Shown here: positions 1 to 6,987 of the stretch, piece after piece
How the letters are laid out: the number at the start of each line of letters is the position of its first letter
Numbering within the stretch: the stretch's first letter is position 1
Assembly (NCBI GenBank): GCA_030848925.1
Contig: JANFFA010000004.1
Coordinates: forward strand, 62,001 to 126,000
Source: Rhodalgimonas zhirmunskyi
Lineage (GTDB): Bacteria > Pseudomonadota > Alphaproteobacteria > Rhodobacterales > Rhodobacteraceae
DNA: 64,000 nt
Direction: 5' to 3'
Translations under genes and position numbers: made by a program
Notes under the pieces: generated by a model
Database searches by the model: none
What the model was told of the DNA's origin: nothing
Seen by the model: only the letters and a program-made list of their open reading frames with translations

Positions 1-303
1 CTGCTCTCGGGCAATCACAAGGTCATCGCCGACTGGCGCCATGCCATGGCGCGCGACATCACCCGCGCCCGCCGCCCCGATCTCTGGGCCGCGCTGCGCG
101 CAGCCGACCTGCCCGCTCCGGTGGCGCAGGTGCGCGATTCGGACAGCCTCGCCCGTTTTGTTAACCAATTCTTCGGCCCGCTGGCGGAAACTGACCTCTT
201 TACATTGCTCGAACTGGCCCAAGGCAGCGATCTTCCGCCCAACCCCTATCAGGCGCTGGCAGCCCTGCTTTGGGGCCTGCCCCAAGGCAAGATTGACCCT
301 TGA
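1..303 (+). CDS. trmD: tRNA (guanine-N1)-methyltransferase TrmD, C-terminal part (5' end outside window)
   Basis: The reading frame is open from base 1 to the stop at 301-303. Its first residues, LLSGNHKVIADWR followed by RRPDL, match the conserved C-terminal helix region of TrmD, the SAM-dependent enzyme that makes m1G37 in tRNA. The position directly upstream of rplS fits the classic rpsP-rimM-trmD-rplS order. After RRPDL about 65 further residues follow, whereas TrmD proteins usually stop soon after this motif, so the gene seems to carry a C-terminal tail of unknown role. The ATG at 46 is internal and should not be taken as a start. Only the last ~100 residues are visible. Confidence 0.8.
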   Translation: MLSGNHKVIADWRHAMARDITRARRPDLWAALRAADLPAPVAQVRDSDSLARFVNQFFGPLAETDLFTLLELAQGSDLPPNPYQALAALLWGLPQGKIDP

Positions 304-546
304 TCCATTGGCCCGATGGGCCTATACGGCGCTGATCCGGGCGGGCTCGCCTTTCCGGAGATAGCTTTGTCGGCGCATCAGGCCCTTGTTTTCTTCTGCA
401 GGGCGCCGCGATTGGCAAAGCAGACAACAAGGAATGACGATCCTGATCTCTGGCGGGCGCTGCGGCGGACCCGGACGAAGACCAGAGCTCTGGGGGCGCG
501 AAAAACTTTGCGGAATAAACCGCAGGCAAATCAAGGAGATAGGTCA

Positions 547-924
547 ATGGACCTGATCGCACAGCTCGAGGCGGAACAGATCGCCTCGCTGGGGAAAGAC
601 ATCCCCGACTTCAAGGCCGGCGACACCATTCGCGTCGGTTACAAGGTGACCGAAGGCACGCGTAGCCGTGTGCAGAACTACGAAGGCGTCTGCATCAGCC
701 GTAAGAACGGCCATGGAATCGCCGGCTCGTTCACCGTTCGCAAGATTTCCTTCGGCGAGGGCGTCGAGCGCGTCTTCCCGCTCTACTCGACCAACATCGA
801 GTCGATCGAAGTTGTGCGCCGTGGCCGTGTCCGCCGCGCCAAGCTTTACTACCTCCGCTCGCGCCGTGGCAAATCGGCCCGGATCGCGGAAGTCGCCAAC
901 TACAAACCCAAGTCGCAGGCATAA
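547..924 (+). CDS. rplS: 50S ribosomal protein L19
   Basis: A 125-residue L19 of normal length, located at the 30S-50S interface of the ribosome. The N-terminal [13 protein letters not shown] segment and the central region with [17 protein letters not shown] are family hallmarks, and the C-terminal half is strongly basic. The ATG at 547 is preceded by AAGGAG at 533-538, which decides it over in-frame starts further upstream. The gene follows trmD after 243 bases with no gene in them and is followed 12 bases later by rpmE, so rplS and rpmE are probably cotranscribed. Confidence 0.97.
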   Translation: MDLIAQLEAEQIASLGKDIPDFKAGDTIRVGYKVTEGTRSRVQNYEGVCISRKNGHGIAGSFTVRKISFGEGVERVFPLYSTNIESIEVVRRGRVRRAKLYYLRSRRGKSARIAEVANYKPKSQA

Positions 925-936
925 GGGGCTGATATC

Positions 937-1158
937 ATGAAAAAAGATACCCATCCCGATTATCACTTCATCGACGTCAAAATGACCGATGGCACGATCT
1001 TCAAGATGCGCTCGACCTGGGGCAACGAAGGCGACACCCTGTCGCTCGACGTCGATCCCACCGTGCACCCGGCCTGGACCGGTGGCGGCACCCGCCTGAT
1101 GGATGCCGGCGGTCGCGTGACGAAGTTCAAGAAAAAATACGAAGGCCTCGGCTTCTAA
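937..1158 (+). CDS. rpmE: 50S ribosomal protein L31
   Basis: A 73-residue L31 beginning [19 protein letters not shown] and ending in the basic [11 protein letters not shown]. It has no cysteines, so it belongs to the zinc-independent (C-minus) class of L31 rather than the CxxC zinc-binding class. It lies 12 bases after rplS and is followed by a strong intrinsic terminator, which closes this ribosomal-protein unit. Confidence 0.96.
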   Translation: MKKDTHPDYHFIDVKMTDGTIFKMRSTWGNEGDTLSLDVDPTVHPAWTGGGTRLMDAGGRVTKFKKKYEGLGF

Positions 1159-1189
1159 GCAAACATCCCCCCGGATGCGAGGGACAGTG

Positions 1190-1229
1190 CCGCCGCCCAT
1201 GGGTTTTCCCCGGGCGGCGGTTTTCTTTT
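1190..1229 (+). terminator. Rho-independent terminator after rpmE
   Basis: The 9-bp arms CCGCCGCCC (1190-1198) and GGGCGGCGG (1212-1220) are followed by TTTTCTTTT. It sits 31 bases after the rpmE stop. Confidence 0.9.
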
Positions 1230-1323
1230 GCGCGCCTGTTTGAGAGGCCCTGTTTGACATGCGCTGTTTGACATGTTCCGCGCTTTGCGTCCCAATGCGC
1301 AAAAGCCGCAAAGGAGCATAAGC

Positions 1324-1719
1324 ATGGCCGTCCTCCCCCTCCTCACCGATGATCAACTGAGCGACAAGGCGCGCGCCGTTTTCGACGATATCCGCGCCAC
1401 CCGTCAGACCGATTACGTCAACAATTTCTGGCGCGCTCTGGCCCATAACCCGGACGAACTCGAAGCCGTCTGGGGGCGGCTCAAGCGGATCATGGGCCCC
1501 GGCGCGCTCGACCCGCTGGTAAAGGAAATGCTCTACATCGCCGTTTCCGCCGCCAATGCTTGCGAATACTGCTGCCACTCGCACACCGCCTCGGCCCGCG
1601 CCAAGGGGATGAGCGACGAGATGTATTCCGAGCTTCTCTCGGTGATCGGCATGGCCAGCCACACCAACGCTCTGGCCACCGCGCTGCAAGTGCCCCCGGA
1701 TGACGCGTTCAAGGCCTAA
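1324..1719 (+). CDS. Carboxymuconolactone decarboxylase / AhpD-like protein
   Basis: A 131-residue protein of the CMD/AhpD fold. The redox motif C80-E-Y-C83 followed by H87 (CxxCxxxH) is the AhpD-type active site used in peroxide or disulfide reduction, and the preceding LVKEMLYIAVSAANAC segment is typical. AAAGGAG lies about 9 bases before the ATG at 1324, so the longer in-frame start at 1273 is less likely. It is a stand-alone gene after the rpmE terminator. The exact substrate cannot be read from the sequence; peroxidase-related function is inferred from the motif. Confidence 0.88.
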   Translation: MAVLPLLTDDQLSDKARAVFDDIRATRQTDYVNNFWRALAHNPDELEAVWGRLKRIMGPGALDPLVKEMLYIAVSAANACEYCCHSHTASARAKGMSDEMYSELLSVIGMASHTNALATALQVPPDDAFKA

Positions 1720-1759
1720 GCGAAGCAGCGCGGGCATTGCCCCGAAGAAAGGTTTTTCA

Positions 1760-2365
1760 ATGAAACCGATATGTTACCTTGCGACCCTCGGCCTTATGGC
1801 AAGCGCCCCGCCCGCGCTTGCCGGGACCTGTCCAACCCGCGACGATCTTGATCGCAGTGGTATCCACTTCGATGTCGCTGATGGCGCATACGAGGTTTTT
1901 CGCACCCATACAGACGGCATCCTTTCCTCGCTCTATTTCGAGGGCGAGGACGCCGCGCCGCTGCGTGTGCTTCTGGCACAGGGGATCTACCTGCTTGAAA
2001 CCGCCGATATGGACACGCGCACCGGCACCCCCGATCCCGCGAGTCGCGTCACCTATGCCTTCCCGATGGCGGCCCCCAAGATGCCCCTGCCCACGCCGGG
2101 CGGCGCATTTTCGGTCTCTGCTGCGGTGATGGAAAACGGCGATATCCGCCGCGAAGATCAGACCTATACCTTCGGTCCCGAGACTCAAATCATCTTCGGC
2201 CCTTGCACCTACAAGGCGATCGAAATCAAGATCACCTACCCCGGTGAAGACAGTTCCGACACGCTCACCTACCTGCCCGATCTGGGCCTCGCCTACCTGT
2301 CCTCGGCGACCTACGACGGAAATACTGAAACTTACACCTACCTCGCGGTGCGCAAAGCCGACTAA
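1760..2365 (+). CDS. Secreted protein of unknown function
   Basis: A 201-residue protein with a clear Sec signal peptide: basic start MKP, hydrophobic core, and a predicted cleavage site after ALA at about residue 21. The mature part contains two cysteines that could form a disulfide, is acidic, and is rich in Tyr and Thr with beta-strand-like stretches (for example YLPDLGLAYLSSATYDG). I recognise no domain. The chosen start has a GAAAGG ribosome site at about 1747; an earlier in-frame start at 1700 would bury the signal peptide. It lies 40 bases after the AhpD-like gene and may be cotranscribed with it. Confidence 0.75.
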   Translation: MKPICYLATLGLMASAPPALAGTCPTRDDLDRSGIHFDVADGAYEVFRTHTDGILSSLYFEGEDAAPLRVLLAQGIYLLETADMDTRTGTPDPASRVTYAFPMAAPKMPLPTPGGAFSVSAAVMENGDIRREDQTYTFGPETQIIFGPCTYKAIEIKITYPGEDSSDTLTYLPDLGLAYLSSATYDGNTETYTYLAVRKAD

Positions 2366-2503
2366 ACCATAAAGGAAAGGGCGTACGGGTCGAGGGTTGC
2401 GTCAAACGCATAGCGGGACTTCCAACCTTGGGGTTCCTCTTTCTGTGCGCCACGCCTATTTGACGGGCAGTTTACAAACTTCCTGAAAAATAGGCACACT
2501 CCA

Positions 2504-2662
2504 ATGCTCCGCTTCTTCGACTTCGCCGCTCAGGCGCTCTTCACCATGCCCCGTTACAACGACCTCGCCCTCGGCAACCAGACCGACGAGCAGCTCCGCC
2601 GCTCGGGCCAGTCCAAAGCCAGCGCGCTGCATCGCGCCTTCTCGGGCCTGCACTACTCCTGA
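2504..2662 (+). CDS. Small 52-residue protein, DUF1127-like C-terminus
   Basis: An ATG at 2504 opens a 52-codon frame ending with TGA at 2660-2662. The peptide starts MLRFFDFAAQALFTMPRYND and ends with a QTDEQLRRSG segment followed by HRAFSGLHYS. This 'T/S-D-x-x-L-x-x-x-G ... F' pattern resembles the short C-terminal motif of DUF1127-type small proteins common in Rhodobacterales, but the match is by eye. GC-rich third positions agree with coding. A hairpin follows directly. It could be a regulatory or membrane-associated micro-protein; the function is unknown. Confidence 0.5.
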   Translation: MLRFFDFAAQALFTMPRYNDLALGNQTDEQLRRSGQSKASALHRAFSGLHYS

Positions 2663-2665
2663 TCT

Positions 2666-2694
2666 GAACAGGCCTGATCGCCTCGGGCCTGTTC
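2666..2694 (+). terminator. Hairpin after the 52-residue ORF
   Basis: The 9-bp arms GAACAGGCC (2666-2674) and GGCCTGTTC (2686-2694) form a perfect stem with an 11-base loop starting 3 bases after the stop codon. There is no T-run, so it may be an mRNA 3'-end stabiliser rather than a classical terminator. Confidence 0.5.
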
Positions 2695-2797
2695 GCAATG
2701 GTGTCGCCCCGGCCATAGCCGGACACGGCCCTGTTGCACGCATCTTGCCATGGCCCCGCCCCCCGGCGCATAAACAGCGCAACAAAGGGGCCTGGCC

Positions 2798-3235
2798 ATG
2801 AGCAAGCTGATTACCATCCTGAACGGACCGAACCTGAATCTCCTCGGTAAACGCGAGCCCGAGATTTATGGCCATGACACGCTCGACGATGTCGAAGCCG
2901 CCTGCGCCAGGGTTGGCAAGGACTTCGGCCTTGCCGTCAAGCTGCTGCAATCCAATTGGGAAGGCCAGATCGTCGACTGGATCCATGATGCCCGGCACGA
3001 GGCCGCTGGCATCATCATCAATCCCGCCGCCCTGACCCATACCTCCGTTGCCGTGCTCGACGCGCTCAATACGTTCGATGGCCCGGTGATCGAGGTCCAC
3101 ATCAGCCAGGTTCACAAGCGCGAAGCGTTCCGCCATCACTCCTATGTCTCGATGCGCGCCGATGGCGTGATCGCGGGCTTCGGCATCGACGGCTACGCGC
3201 TGGCCATGCGCCGCATGGGAAGCCTGCTGGCCTAA
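2798..3235 (+). CDS. aroQ: Type II 3-dehydroquinate dehydratase
   Basis: A 145-residue cytosolic enzyme of the shikimate pathway that converts 3-dehydroquinate to 3-dehydroshikimate. The N-terminal [19 protein letters not shown] motif contains the catalytic Tyr24; Asn75 and His81 sit in the [10 protein letters not shown] segment, His101 in EVHIS, and Arg108/Arg112 in the KREAFRHHS segment that shapes the active-site lid. Length and motif order are those of the dodecameric type II family. AAGG lies about 9 bases before the ATG. The gene is convergent with the following lytic transglycosylase. Confidence 0.97.
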   Translation: MSKLITILNGPNLNLLGKREPEIYGHDTLDDVEAACARVGKDFGLAVKLLQSNWEGQIVDWIHDARHEAAGIIINPAALTHTSVAVLDALNTFDGPVIEVHISQVHKREAFRHHSYVSMRADGVIAGFGIDGYALAMRRMGSLLA

Positions 3236-3281
3236 CTCGCGCGATAAAGGCGGCTCTGTCGGATCAGGCCCGCCTCAAACC

Positions 3282-4538
3282 TCATCCCAGACTGGCCAAA
3301 AGCGCCTTGGACGGCTCACCCGTCACGGCCATGCCATTGGCCTGCTGATAGGCGCGGATCGCGGCCTCGGTCTTCTTGCCGAACACCCCGTCGGGCGTGC
3401 CCGCATCAAACCCCTTTGCTGTCAGGCGCGCCTGTATCCGCTTGCGATCCTCGATGCTCAGCCCATAGCGATCCGGCGGGAAGCTGCTTCTAAGCGGCCC
3501 CGCCCCCGCCAGCCGATCTGACAGGTATCCAACTCCAATGCCGTAGTTTTCCGAATTGTTGTAGCGCAGGATCGCGTTGAAATTCCGAAACACGAGAAAG
3601 GCCGGCCCCGATGCCCCCATCGGCATCAACAGCGACGCCGCCCCGGCATCGGGAAGCGGCCCACCGCGTGCCGCCGTCACGCCAAGCGCCGCCCAGTCCG
3701 ACACGGATTTGCCCTTCCCGCGTCCCGCCAACCCGGCGTTGAACCCGGTCGGCACACGCACCTCAAGGCCCCAAGGCTGCCCCCGCCGCCAACCCGATTT
3801 GCTCAGGTAAGCCGCGGTCGAGGCCAGCCCATCGGTCGGATCCTCCGACCAGATATCGCGCTGCCCGTCGCCGCGAAAATCCACCGCATAAAGAAGATAG
3901 GTCGTCGGAATGAACTGGGTATGCCCCATCGCCCCGGCCCAACTTCCGGTCATTTCAGACGCGCGCACATCGCCGTTCTGGATGATCTTGAGCGCCGCGA
4001 TCAGTTGTTTTTCAAAGAACCCACCGCGCCGCCCGTCATAGGCCAGCGTCGACGTGGCCGAAATCACCGGGATATCGCCCTTGCGCGTGCCATACTGGCT
4101 TTCCATGCCCCACACGGCCGCCACAACATTCGCCGGCACGCCATAGCGCGCCTCGATCTCCGACAGCACCGAACCGCGCCGCGCCAGCGCTGCACGCCCG
4201 GCGCGCACCTTTTCCTCCGATGCGGTGATCGCAAGGTAATCCTCAAGACTGCGCTTGAATTCGGTCTGGTTGCGATCGCGTTCGACCACCCCCGGCAGGA
4301 ACCCCGCACCGCGAAACGCCGCGTTCAGCGTGCCCGCGCTGATCCCCTGTGCCTGTGCGCGCCCGCGAAAGGCCGTCACCCACGCGTCATAGCCCGGATT
4401 GGGCTGCGGCTGTAACATCGGGTCCACCCGTGCCACGCCGGCGGTCTGCGCACCCCCCCCGCCCATACAGCCTGAAAGCAGCGTCACCGCGCCCACCGCC
4501 GCCGAATTCGCAATCATTGCCCGTCGCGTTACCTGCAT
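3282..4538 (-). CDS. Lytic murein transglycosylase (MltB/SLT_2 family) lipoprotein with peptidoglycan-binding domain
   Basis: A 418-residue protein. The N-terminus VTRRAMIANSAAVGAVTLLSGC combines a twin-arginine pair (R5-R6) with a lipobox ending at Cys24, suggesting a Tat-exported lipoprotein. The middle holds the MltB-like fold with the catalytic glutamate in AAVWGMESQYGTRKGD and the family segment GSWAGAMGHTQFIPTTY. The last ~60 residues are a PG_binding_1 repeat (QARLTAKGF, DGVFGKKTEAAIRAYQ). It should cleave the glycan backbone of murein in the periplasm. It is convergent with aroQ and stands alone. Confidence 0.93.
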   Translation of the reverse strand: MQVTRRAMIANSAAVGAVTLLSGCMGGGGAQTAGVARVDPMLQPQPNPGYDAWVTAFRGRAQAQGISAGTLNAAFRGAGFLPGVVERDRNQTEFKRSLEDYLAITASEEKVRAGRAALARRGSVLSEIEARYGVPANVVAAVWGMESQYGTRKGDIPVISATSTLAYDGRRGGFFEKQLIAALKIIQNGDVRASEMTGSWAGAMGHTQFIPTTYLLYAVDFRGDGQRDIWSEDPTDGLASTAAYLSKSGWRRGQPWGLEVRVPTGFNAGLAGRGKGKSVSDWAALGVTAARGGPLPDAGAASLLMPMGASGPAFLVFRNFNAILRYNNSENYGIGVGYLSDRLAGAGPLRSSFPPDRYGLSIEDRKRIQARLTAKGFDAGTPDGVFGKKTEAAIRAYQQANGMAVTGEPSKALLASLG

Positions 4539-4704
4539 CGCTCGCTCCCCTTGGTTGGCGCATTTTCACGCCATGGTTTCCCCGCACTATGCCGCAGAGC
4601 ATCCCTTCTCGCAATTGGCGGAAAATGCGGATCGGCGTGCTTGCGCCGGTCCGCAGCAGGTCAGCCGAGCAATGCGCACGACTTCTACACAAGGCTTCAA
4701 AATG

Positions 4705-4737
4705 AAAAAGCCGCACAGGTCCCCCCTCGCGGCCTTG
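4705..4737 (-). terminator. Probable terminator after the first RTX gene
   Basis: On the minus strand AAG-G-CCGC and GCGGCTTTTTC form a short G/C stem with one bulged base followed by a T-run, 31 bases after the RTX stop codon. Confidence 0.6.
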
Positions 4738-4767
4738 TTTCTTGTCGAACTTCTTGTCGAACACCGC

Positions 4768-6627
4768 TTAGACGATGTCGATTGTATCCGCGATCCCGGC
4801 AAGGCTGCTCAAACCACCAAACACGATATAGTTGACCTCGGTCGCAGTGCTGAAATCCAGCGTGACGACGCCCGAACTGTCATCGCCAAACTGCGCAACG
4901 ACTTGCGCCGCCGTCAGTGTTCCGGTCCAGAGCGCGTCATCAAGCTCCAACCGGTCGACGCCCTTGACGAAGCCTTCGATGACATCTTCGCCGAACCCCG
5001 TTGAAAAGACGAACGTATCCGCCCCGTCACCGCCGTTCAAAGTATCAAAGCCCGCGCCGCCAACCAGCCGGTCATCGCCCAAACGGCCATAAATCACGTC
5101 ATTCCCCGCTGCACCGCGGAACGTATCGTTGCCGTTGCCGCCCTGAATCGTGTCGTCGCCACTCCCGGCCCAGACGTTATCACGCCCAAAACCACCGCCT
5201 TGGGCGTTATCGATATAGAGGTCATCGCCAGTGCCCATGAACACCACGTCCCGGCCATTGCCGCCGGTCACCGTATCATCGCCATCCCCGGCATAAATCG
5301 TATCGAACCCATCTTCGCCCAACAGCATATCGTTGCCCAGACGGCCAAAAATAAGATCATCGTCAAGTCCGCCATAAAACAGGTCGTTCCCGTTGCCGCC
5401 CTGAATCGTGTCGTTGCCTTGGTTGCCATAAACCGTGTCCTGTCCGTTCACGCCGCCCTGAGCATTGTCGAGGTACAGGTCGTTGCCCACGCCCATAAAC
5501 ACCTTGTCACGCCCGTCACCACCGTCGACCGTGTCATTGCCGTCGCCCGCATCCAACGTGTCATAGCCGGCTTCACCGAACAGCATGTCGTCGCCCAGAC
5601 GGCCAAAGATCACGTCGTTGTCCAGACCGCCATAAAACATGTCGTTGCCGTTACCGCCTTGGATCGTGTCATTGCCCTGATTGCCATAGACGGTGTCCTG
5701 GCCATTCGTGCCCCCTTGACCGTTGTCGATATAGAGATCCGCACCGAAGCCCATGAACGCTTTGTCACGCCCGTCGCCGCCCTCAACCGTGTCGTTGCCA
5801 AACCCGCCGTCGATGGTGTCATACCCGGTCCCACCGCTCAGGACGTCATCCCCCCGGTTTCCCGCGATGCTGTCGTTTCCGTCATTGGCGTAAAGGAGAT
5901 CGTCGCCGTCGTTCCCGGCCATGGTGTCCCCACCGGCGGCGCCAAACCAAAAGTCGCCATCTGTTCCGCCGATGAACGTGTCGCCGAAGTCCGTTCCCGT
6001 GATACCCTCGATGTTACTAAAGGTAATCGCCCGGTCAAAAACACTGGCCCCGACGGTCTCCGAGAAATCGATCCGCGCGGCTGCCATGTCAATCGTCGCA
6101 GCGGTGGTAAGCTCCAGCAACTGGATTTCGTCATCGCCTTCTCCGCCGTCGAAACGGTCGGTGATCGCGCGCGCTTGGCCCGGCCCCATTGAGGCGATGT
6201 AGTAATCATCGCCACTTCCCGCCGTCACCGTGTCCGCGCTGTAAAACCCGTCGAAGCGCGCGCCGTAGTTGCTTCCCGTCACGATCCAGTCCGTCCGGGC
6301 CAAAAGCTGGTTCAGCGCCATGTCTGGATCCGCACCATTGGCGGCGTCATAAAGATCAGCAAAGGCAATGTTGGGCAGCCCATCCACAACCATCGCCGTC
6401 GTTCCTGCGTTCGGCCAATAGAGGTCAATGTCTGTAACCGTGCCGCTGCCATCGTTGGCCATGCCGGACCCAAAAAACTGAGTGTAGGCGCCGGTAAAAG
6501 GATTGACGCCAAAGTCGATGCGCGTGGACGTGCTCGAAATGATCCGGCTGCTGTCATCGCTCAGCGCGTTTCGCAGCATGATTTGCAGGGTTCCGTAGGG
6601 ATTTCTGTAATCAAGGTTTGCGACCAT
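4768..6627 (-). CDS. RTX (hemolysin-type calcium-binding repeat) exoprotein, 619 residues
   Basis: Residues 1-210 form a non-repeat N-terminal domain with no recognised enzyme motif. From about 210 the protein is built of RTX nonapeptides (GGxGxDxUx), which bind calcium and fold as beta-rolls outside the cell. Residues 278-535 are three consecutive 86-residue super-repeats. The C-terminus (GVDRLELDDALWTGT ... DTIDIV) is the uncleaved type I secretion signal region. The start at 6627 has GGAG about 10 bases upstream. It has a paralogue directly upstream; no HlyB/HlyD/TolC genes lie in the window, so secretion would use a transporter encoded elsewhere. The function (adhesin, biofilm or matrix protein, or toxin) is not determinable. 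Confidence 0.9.
   Translation of the reverse strand: MVANLDYRNPYGTLQIMLRNALSDDSSRIISSTSTRIDFGVNPFTGAYTQFFGSGMANDGSGTVTDIDLYWPNAGTTAMVVDGLPNIAFADLYDAANGADPDMALNQLLARTDWIVTGSNYGARFDGFYSADTVTAGSGDDYYIASMGPGQARAITDRFDGGEGDDEIQLLELTTAATIDMAAARIDFSETVGASVFDRAITFSNIEGITGTDFGDTFIGGTDGDFWFGAAGGDTMAGNDGDDLLYANDGNDSIAGNRGDDVLSGGTGYDTIDGGFGNDTVEGGDGRDKAFMGFGADLYIDNGQGGTNGQDTVYGNQGNDTIQGGNGNDMFYGGLDNDVIFGRLGDDMLFGEAGYDTLDAGDGNDTVDGGDGRDKVFMGVGNDLYLDNAQGGVNGQDTVYGNQGNDTIQGGNGNDLFYGGLDDDLIFGRLGNDMLLGEDGFDTIYAGDGDDTVTGGNGRDVVFMGTGDDLYIDNAQGGGFGRDNVWAGSGDDTIQGGNGNDTFRGAAGNDVIYGRLGDDRLVGGAGFDTLNGGDGADTFVFSTGFGEDVIEGFVKGVDRLELDDALWTGTLTAAQVVAQFGDDSSGVVTLDFSTATEVNYIVFGGLSSLAGIADTIDIV
5023..5796 (-). repeat. Three tandem 258-bp (86-codon) RTX super-repeats
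   Basis: Residues 278-363, 364-449 and 450-535 of the RTX protein align without gaps. Each begins NDTVxGG, then GRDxxFMGxGxDLY and DNxQGG, and ends in xDTLxxGDG. Units 1 and 2 share QDTVYGNQGNDTIQGGNGND; unit 3 has GRDNVWAGSGDDTIQGG instead. Confidence 0.95.
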
Positions 6628-6926
6628 TGCGCCATCTCCACTCGGGTTCGTGATACCTCCCGGCGCGTGTTTCGCCCCCCGGAAGTAGTTGTATCCATTA
6701 AGTTTTGCGTATTTCTACACCATGTTTCTGCAGCATGTCACCATGGTGAGTGCGCCTTATCCATGATGCTTTGGTTAATGCATCAAAAAGCGCCACCCAA
6801 AAATCACGCAGATATGGCGCGCGCGTCCTGTCGTGGAAGGTTATTGGCGCTGCGGGTCGTCACGAATTCCCGGCTCACACCAAACAATGGGCAGCTCTGG
6901 CGCGCCCCCACAGCCCATCATCCGAT
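6628..6926. other. Non-coding region between the two RTX genes
   Basis: About 300 bases, AT-richer than the surroundings, with no convincing gene. It must hold the promoter and leader of the downstream RTX gene (minus strand). I found no clear dyad or recognisable regulator site. Confidence 0.6.
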
Positions 6927-6961
6927 AAAAAAACCGCGCGAAAGCCTATGCTTCCGCGCGG
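6927..6961 (-). terminator. Rho-independent terminator after the second RTX gene
   Basis: On the minus strand CCGCGCGGAAGC, a 4-base loop and GCTTTCGCGCGG pair over nearly all 12 positions (one G-T) and are followed by TTTTTTT. It starts 27 bases after the stop, so the two RTX genes have separate transcripts. Confidence 0.93.
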
Positions 6962-6987
6962 TCCTGATCTTTTCTGTCGGGCGTCTT

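Noticed and set aside
5200-6192. Long plus-strand open frame antisense to the first RTX gene (similar ones opposite the second)
   Set aside because: The frame exists because of the regular RTX codon pattern; the product is repetitive Val/Ala/Ile/His without known family and no ribosome site.
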